Positions 59,290 through 64,000 of a DNA stretch of 64,000 bases are shown here, one piece after another; position 1 is the stretch's first letter, and every line of letters begins with the position of its first letter. The stretch comes from Akanthomyces muscarius (taxonomy: Eukaryota; Ascomycota; Sordariomycetes; Hypocreales; Cordycipitaceae). A program made the translations under genes and the position numbers. The stretch spans positions 2,232,001 through 2,296,000 of the forward strand of contig NC_079244.1 of the NCBI RefSeq assembly GCF_028009165.1, given 5' to 3'. The notes beneath the pieces are model-generated. The model made no database searches, was not told the DNA's origin, and worked only from the letters and a program-made list of their open reading frames with translations.

Positions 59290-60915
59290 TTAATCCGTGC
59301 TCGCGCTCAATTCCATCGACCTTTCCCACAAGTTTCGCAGCAGCGTTGCGGTATCGTTAGTCTCCTCTGTCACGCTTGAACCGCTCATTCTTTCACTCGA
59401 GCGGGCTGCGTCATCACCCTCGAAGCTAGAGCCGGCGCCACTGCTTCGTATAGTCGTCACCCTTCTCGAGGCCGCGGCTTGTCTCGGATCTGGCATACTG
59501 ACATTGCGGGCATGGCGAACAGGCGCTTCAGGTGCTGTTCTTTTGCCGTTGACAAGAGGTGTGGCAGGGCGAGGAATACGCTTGCTTTTCCCAAGATCGG
59601 GTAGTCGACCGAGCCGGTTGAGCGAGCGGGCAATGGGATTCTGACATCTTCGCACAACGAGGTATTCCATGCCGGCTCTTTCCATGAGTCTGTTGACACG
59701 CGGATCGCGGCTACTGGCGCCGTCGTAGCCTGCACCAGTAATGCCAATAAGAGGACCTGGAACGCCGCCGACAGCTCCAACAGCTTGTCCAGGTTCAAGA
59801 GCAGAGCTTTGGCGCTGAAGATTCAGCTTCTGTTGTGTTCGAGATGTTCCTGCTTTCGGAGCAGAACTACGACCGGCAGCCTTTGGCACAAGGGCACTAT
59901 TGTCGATATCGGAAATGGGTTGCTTTGCGCCATTCTGCGACAGGCTTGAAGAAGAATGCACTCGGGGCGAAACCGGTAGCTGTCTTGAGCTACCAGGGCG
60001 GTTGTAGAATGAGCCCTCACTGACGATGCCGGATCCGGGAGTCTCGACAAATCTCGAAGTCAGCCCATCTTGGTTGCCAGATGTTGAGAGCGACCCATTG
60101 GGAACGTCTGATTCGGGAGAATGACGTGGAAGACTGGCCTGTGCCATTTGGGTAGCCATCTGCGTAGTTGCGCCCTGCGACATGGTTCGCTTCAGCACGC
60201 GGGATGTAAGATATTCTTTGTGGCGCAGTCGTTCTTGTTCAGAGGGTGAAGTGGTGGTGGAGGGCTGCACAGACTCGGCTGGTGTATGCGGTCTAGAATT
60301 GGCGCTGGGAGCGGGGTTTCGCTGTAGAGAAGATTGGCCACTGTTGATAAGTGAACCTTTTCGTGACATATGCGGCGAGTTGGAACCGCTCGCATCAACC
60401 CATTCGTCTTCGGGATCCTCTATGCCAATGTCGAATGTCACTTGGGATTTATGAGGTTTTTGCTTGTTCACGGTAGTGCTGCTAGTATTGCGATGCAGCT
60501 TGTCAGACGACCGGATGCGCTTGGACACTTCGATGCTGGAGCGGTTGCGCTTGAGGCTAGATTGGGAGGCACTTTTGGGTAGAATGGAGGAGGAGCTGTC
60601 CCGCGACAGCTTAGCTTCGCTATTAACGCGGCGGTGGTTTGGACGGCGATTGGACTCGCGATCACCGGGAGAGGTCGTGCGCCTGGTTAGCCTTGGAGCG
60701 GCTTGAGCATGCTGGTGCGACTTTGTGTGGAGGACCTTGGAGGAAGGGACGCGGGCATGAAGGCGACCAGCGACGTGGTGGTGCTTTTGATGCTGCTGCT
60801 TATTGCGGTGATGGGTTGCAGCTGCAGAGACATCGCTTTGGGTGTCGGAGTCGCGATGCTTTGATTGGCCATCGGGTGCTGCAGATGCGGTGTCCCCGTC
60901 TCTTTCTCGCACCAT
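59290..60915 (-). CDS. tco89: TORC1 subunit TCO89-domain protein
   Basis: Intronless 541-residue, largely disordered protein rich in Ser, Arg, His and Gln. The part I recognise is the conserved N-terminal third: a basic His/Lys-rich stretch, a Ser-rich region and the block SQVTFDIGIEDPEDEWVDAS followed by SPHMSRKGSL. Near the C-terminus are a second conserved patch (RVNRLMERAGMEYLVVRR, SLNRLGRLP) and a final helix, ATLLRNLWERSMEL. Tco89 is a fungal-specific TOR complex 1 subunit at the vacuole in yeast, involved in nutrient and stress control. The domain call is from memory of the family. Low-complexity sequence makes finer orthology uncertain. Confidence 0.78.
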   Translation of the reverse strand: MVRERDGDTASAAPDGQSKHRDSDTQSDVSAAATHHRNKQQHQKHHHVAGRLHARVPSSKVLHTKSHQHAQAAPRLTRRTTSPGDRESNRRPNHRRVNSEAKLSRDSSSSILPKSASQSSLKRNRSSIEVSKRIRSSDKLHRNTSSTTVNKQKPHKSQVTFDIGIEDPEDEWVDASGSNSPHMSRKGSLINSGQSSLQRNPAPSANSRPHTPAESVQPSTTTSPSEQERLRHKEYLTSRVLKRTMSQGATTQMATQMAQASLPRHSPESDVPNGSLSTSGNQDGLTSRFVETPGSGIVSEGSFYNRPGSSRQLPVSPRVHSSSSLSQNGAKQPISDIDNSALVPKAAGRSSAPKAGTSRTQQKLNLQRQSSALEPGQAVGAVGGVPGPLIGITGAGYDGASSRDPRVNRLMERAGMEYLVVRRCQNPIARSLNRLGRLPDLGKSKRIPRPATPLVNGKRTAPEAPVRHARNVSMPDPRQAAASRRVTTIRSSGAGSSFEGDDAARSSERMSGSSVTEETNDTATLLRNLWERSMELSASTD

Positions 60916-62044
60916 GGTTCGCTAAATGGGCTGGCTGACAGCACAGCGAGGCGTCGACAGGGTTTATTCGGTTGGGTGGTGGGCGGCGAAGAGGGGGTGT
61001 GGTCGAAATTGGGCTGCGGATGCAGGGAAACGTGGACCAAACAGGATAAAGCGATATCGGGGGGAAGCCAACTCGGCGCAGTGCTGAACGGAAGAGCTGC
61101 AGCAGTGAGACACCGAACTGTGGTGGTGAAAGGAACAAAAGATGCTGGCTGATGGGACGCTGCACTGTATAGGTAGATATGCGTCACTGGGGAGGCAGCA
61201 GCGGGCGCTCTGCAACGGCCGCAACAGTTCACCAAACTGGACCAATTGGTGGTGGGATGGCGAGTGTGCGGTGTTTGGGGCCCGAGACGAGCGATACGCG
61301 GTGGTTGAAAGATGATGCGCCCTGCGATTGATGATGAGGATGATGGGTTGACGAGAAGCCAGACAGCCGGGACGGAAGGAGAGTTGAATGAAGCCCAGGT
61401 GAATCCGGGTCTGGAATGGGCTAACGAGGGCCAGGCGGGGCCGCGACAGGGCCTGTTTGGCGAGTCGTGATAGCGCTGCTGTAGTGCTGTCGTGTCTGCT
61501 GTCCCGCTCCAGTGAGTGCGCTGGCCTTTTCTCGAGTCCCCGGGTGCCCTGCTGCCCTTTTATACCTGCATTTCTCAATAAATTGTAGTTACATTGCTGT
61601 CCTGCGGCAAACCGGTGGTGTAAGGATCTATACGAAGGAGCACAAGACTGCGCGTGATACCGCTGTGTAATAAAAGTGTCAAGGCGCGGATCCTTTGCTT
61701 GATGCTGACTGATGGGCTACTCAAGTCTGTTTCCAGCAGCTCCGAGCCCGAGTTAAATTGCACTCAAGGAAAGTCGAATATGAGTGCAGTTTTAGTTCAA
61801 AAATTATAATACTCAAACACATGGTCGAATTGCCATTGTGTCTGTGCCTGCCATTCGTCTGGCACAATTCCGACTTACAACAGAGCCATCACGTGCCCCA
61901 CTCTGGCCATAGTTTTCGTCACAGTCGCGCCTCTTCTTCAACGTCACACATCACCGTATTTGCTACTGCGCCAGCTTGCATATCCTCAGACGACGCACAT
62001 ATTCAACCTACCTACCTGCACACGAAGAGCCTATATCCACTACA
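60916..62044. promoter_or_regulatory. Divergent promoter region, TCO89 / SPF30
   Basis: About 1.1 kb between divergent start codons. It likely holds both promoters and 5' UTRs. ORFs in it look random. Confidence 0.5.
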
Positions 62045-62987
62045 ATGTCCGGGCTAGCGGAGTTGGAGGCGGAGAAGGAGCAGTACCGAGAACAGGTGCG
62101 CCATCATATCACAAAAACTCCCGACCGTAACGCTGCTGACTAGTCCTTCAGCTTGACCTCGTTCTTGCGCAGCTGCGTGATGACCCCGGAAATGCCGAAC
62201 TCAAGGCCCTCGAGCAGGAGTTGAAAAATTTCGTCGATCTCCTCAACGAAAACATTGCAGAACTGAAGCCGAAACAGGCCCCCAAGGCGGCTCCAAAGCA
62301 GCCCTCGCCTCAGCCCGAACCTGAGAAATGGTCGCGAGAGAACCATCCCGCCTTCAAGAAGACTGCGGCTCCGCCGCCAGAGGAAAAGGACGACGCGCCT
62401 ATCACCTACCAAGTCAATGATACTGTAATGGCAAAATGGATGTCCGGCGACAAGGGCTTTTACCCCGCGAAGATTACTTCCATCACTGGATCAGCTGCCG
62501 CACCGGTCTACGTTGTCAAATTCAAGAGCTACGATAATACAGAAACTGTACGATCACGCGATATTCGTCCCGTTTCGAACAAGAGAAAGGCGGATGCGCC
62601 ACCTCCGCCGCCGTCCGGCCCGGCGCCGCCTGGTCTCGTGTCCTCGGCGGGCGCGACTACATATCCAAACGCCGGCAAGGACGGAGACACAGAAGCCAAA
62701 CCACCGAAGCCGAAGAAAATAAAGGCCAAGAAGGAGCTCGAGGCCGGAAAGAGCAAGTGGCAGGATTTTAACTCCAAGTCCAAGTTTGGAAAGACGCAGA
62801 AGAAGGAGAGCATGTTCCGGACGCCAGATGGCGTTCACGGTAGAGGTCCGTTCCATCGCCATCCGTACTGTCGGCAAACGTACTGACTTTCCCGCCTCTA
62901 GTTGGCTTTACTGGATCTGGACAAGCAATGCGCAAAGATCCGGGCCGAAGCCGCCATGTCTACCAGGTGAACGAAGATTTAGACTAA
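62045..62987 (+). CDS. spf30: SPF30/SMNDC1-like splicing factor with Tudor domain
   Basis: Predicted 274 residues in three exons: 62045-62095, 62152-62839 and 62902-62987. The start MSGLAELEAEKEQYREQ joins in phase to LDLVLAQLRDDPGNAELK only if the acceptor is the second AG, at 62150-62151; the first AG would shift the frame. A short coiled coil leads to the Tudor domain, DTVMAKWMSGDKGFYPAKI..VVKFKSYDNTETVRSRDIRP (about residues 90-150), which reads dimethyl-arginine. The C-terminus has the family block KWQDFNSKSKFGKTQKKES, then RTPDGVHVGFTGSGQAMRKD. In human and fission yeast, SPF30 acts in spliceosome assembly in the nucleus. Confidence 0.9.
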
Positions 62988-63321
62988 TGACTCTGATGCT
63001 CACAGCAGGACAATTTCCTTCCCTCTTTTCACGATGAGCATGTTTCTTTTTCAACGGCGTTTCAAGGATTGGAAAGACTTCAGACTGTGCTTTATACAGG
63101 CAATGTTCTATCGTCACGGTAACAAGGCTCCCTCTTCATTGCTGCGGAGGCTAACTGCCATTTTGGCTCCATCTTCCAGACTGTTTTCTCCCGAGGATAG
63201 GATGTTTTGGGTAGATGGTTATTTAAGCACCTATTGGCCTGACGAGATCATTGGGAGCCACCCCAAAGCACATATCTTACATTATAATACATAGCCTACC
63301 CAATTGACTGCCAAGCATCTA
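62988..63321. other. Intergenic, convergent 3' spacer
   Basis: About 334 bases between the convergent SPF30 and IND1-like genes, expected to hold both 3' UTRs. No gene seen. Confidence 0.5.
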
Positions 63322-64000
63322 CTAGCGCTCCTGCATTTCAATTTTTGGCACAATGCTTTTAGCAATATTCAGAAACGCGGCAGCTCGTTCGCTCTCCGGC
63401 TCCGCAACCACTGTCGGCTTGCCCTGCTCTGCATGGTCTCCGATATTGGGATGTAGTGGTATGTCGCCAAGAAATTCGATGCTATGCTCCGAGCACATCT
63501 TCTCAACCCTCTCATTCGACCCGAACACATGTGTACCCTCATTGCAGTGCGGGCAAGTAAACAGTGACATGTTTTGTACAAGCCCAAGAATGTCTACGTT
63601 GACAGCCTTGAACATGTTGATACCCTTGACAGCGTCCTTTGTAGCTAGGGTATGTGGTGTTGTAACGATGACGGAACCTAGGCCCGGGGTTAGCAGCCAC
63701 ATCGCCATGGTAGGCTGATTTAATAAACGCACCATCAAGTATGACTTGCTGTGTTATAGTGAGTTGAGTATCGCCTGTTCCGGGTGGCAAGTCCAGAACG
63801 AGCACATCCAAGCCGCCCCAATCGACTTCATGGAGGAGCTGTTGTATGGCTTTCATGACCATGGGCCCTCGCCACACCACAGGCGCCGATTCCCCAACAA
63901 GGTAGCCCATTGACATGGTTTTGACTCCATAATTCGTCAACGGAACAAGCTGATTATCTATGAGTTGTAAGTGATGTTTGTCATCGTTGATGAAAGATAC
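63322..64000 (-). CDS. ind1: IND1/NUBPL-like P-loop Fe-S protein (3' part; 5' end off window)
   Basis: This is the C-terminal part of an Mrp/NBP35-type P-loop NTPase. Visible exons are 63958-63733 and 63677-63322, joined in phase at [11 protein letters not shown] further acceptor at 63959-63960 leads off the window. The visible sequence has [20 protein letters not shown], the Walker B-like [34 protein letters not shown], and the metal-binding CPHC in [17 protein letters not shown]. The last matches the mitochondrial IND1/NUBPL branch, which delivers Fe-S clusters during respiratory complex I assembly. The P-loop itself is outside the window, so its state is unknown. Confidence 0.88.

Overview
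The window looks like nuclear DNA of a filamentous ascomycete, most likely a Sordariomycete and plausibly Hypocreales. The evidence is short GT-AG introns of about 45-140 bases with fungal branch and acceptor sites, GC-rich coding sequence, long gene-free spacers, and a gene set typical of Pezizomycotina: two Zn(II)2Cys6 regulators, an AceA-type copper-fist factor, a fungal phytochrome with fused histidine kinase and receiver, a TCO89-domain protein and an ABCA transporter. I cannot name the species. I see no tRNA, rRNA, CRISPR array, intact transposon or secondary-metabolite cluster.

Layout. 0-11 kb: 5' part of PAN2 (mRNA deadenylation, minus, runs off the left edge), a class I methyltransferase (minus), a divergent Rgt1-like Zn(II)2Cys6 factor (plus), then a copper-fist factor (minus). 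10.9-25.4 kb: about 14.4 kb with no gene I can support. It holds several microsatellites and an AT-richer inner part. 25.4-35.3 kb: fungal phytochrome (plus) convergent with a full-length ABCA transporter (minus). 37-42 kb: RAD4/XPC repair factor and a mitochondrial oxoglutarate/malate-type carrier (both minus). 44.6-54 kb: an acidic protein of unknown function divergent from BUD22, a Zn(II)2Cys6 regulator with an apparent one-base frameshift, a secreted beta-lactamase-like hydrolase, and a Nop8-like nucleolar RRM protein. 55-64 kb: cytochrome c heme lyase divergent from an ADCK2/Cqd1-type UbiB protein, a TCO89-domain protein, the splicing factor SPF30, and the 3' part of the Fe-S protein IND1.

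How the genes relate. There is no operon-like system, but three loose themes appear. One is sensing and transcription: phytochrome, copper-fist and two Zn clusters, most of them with long spacers. The second is ribosome and RNA biology: PAN2, BUD22, Nop8-like, SPF30, and possibly the unknown acidic protein. The third is mitochondrial respiration: the carrier, heme lyase, UbiB protein and IND1. Exon boundaries were placed by hand from splice sites and phase. They are consistent in every multi-exon gene except the second Zn(II)2Cys6 gene, where all junctions agree only if one base near 48927 is surplus. I did not find a convincing previously undescribed system. The points most worth checking are that frameshift, the very large gene-free gap, a TAGGTA palindrome family, and the divergent regulator/hydrolase pair.
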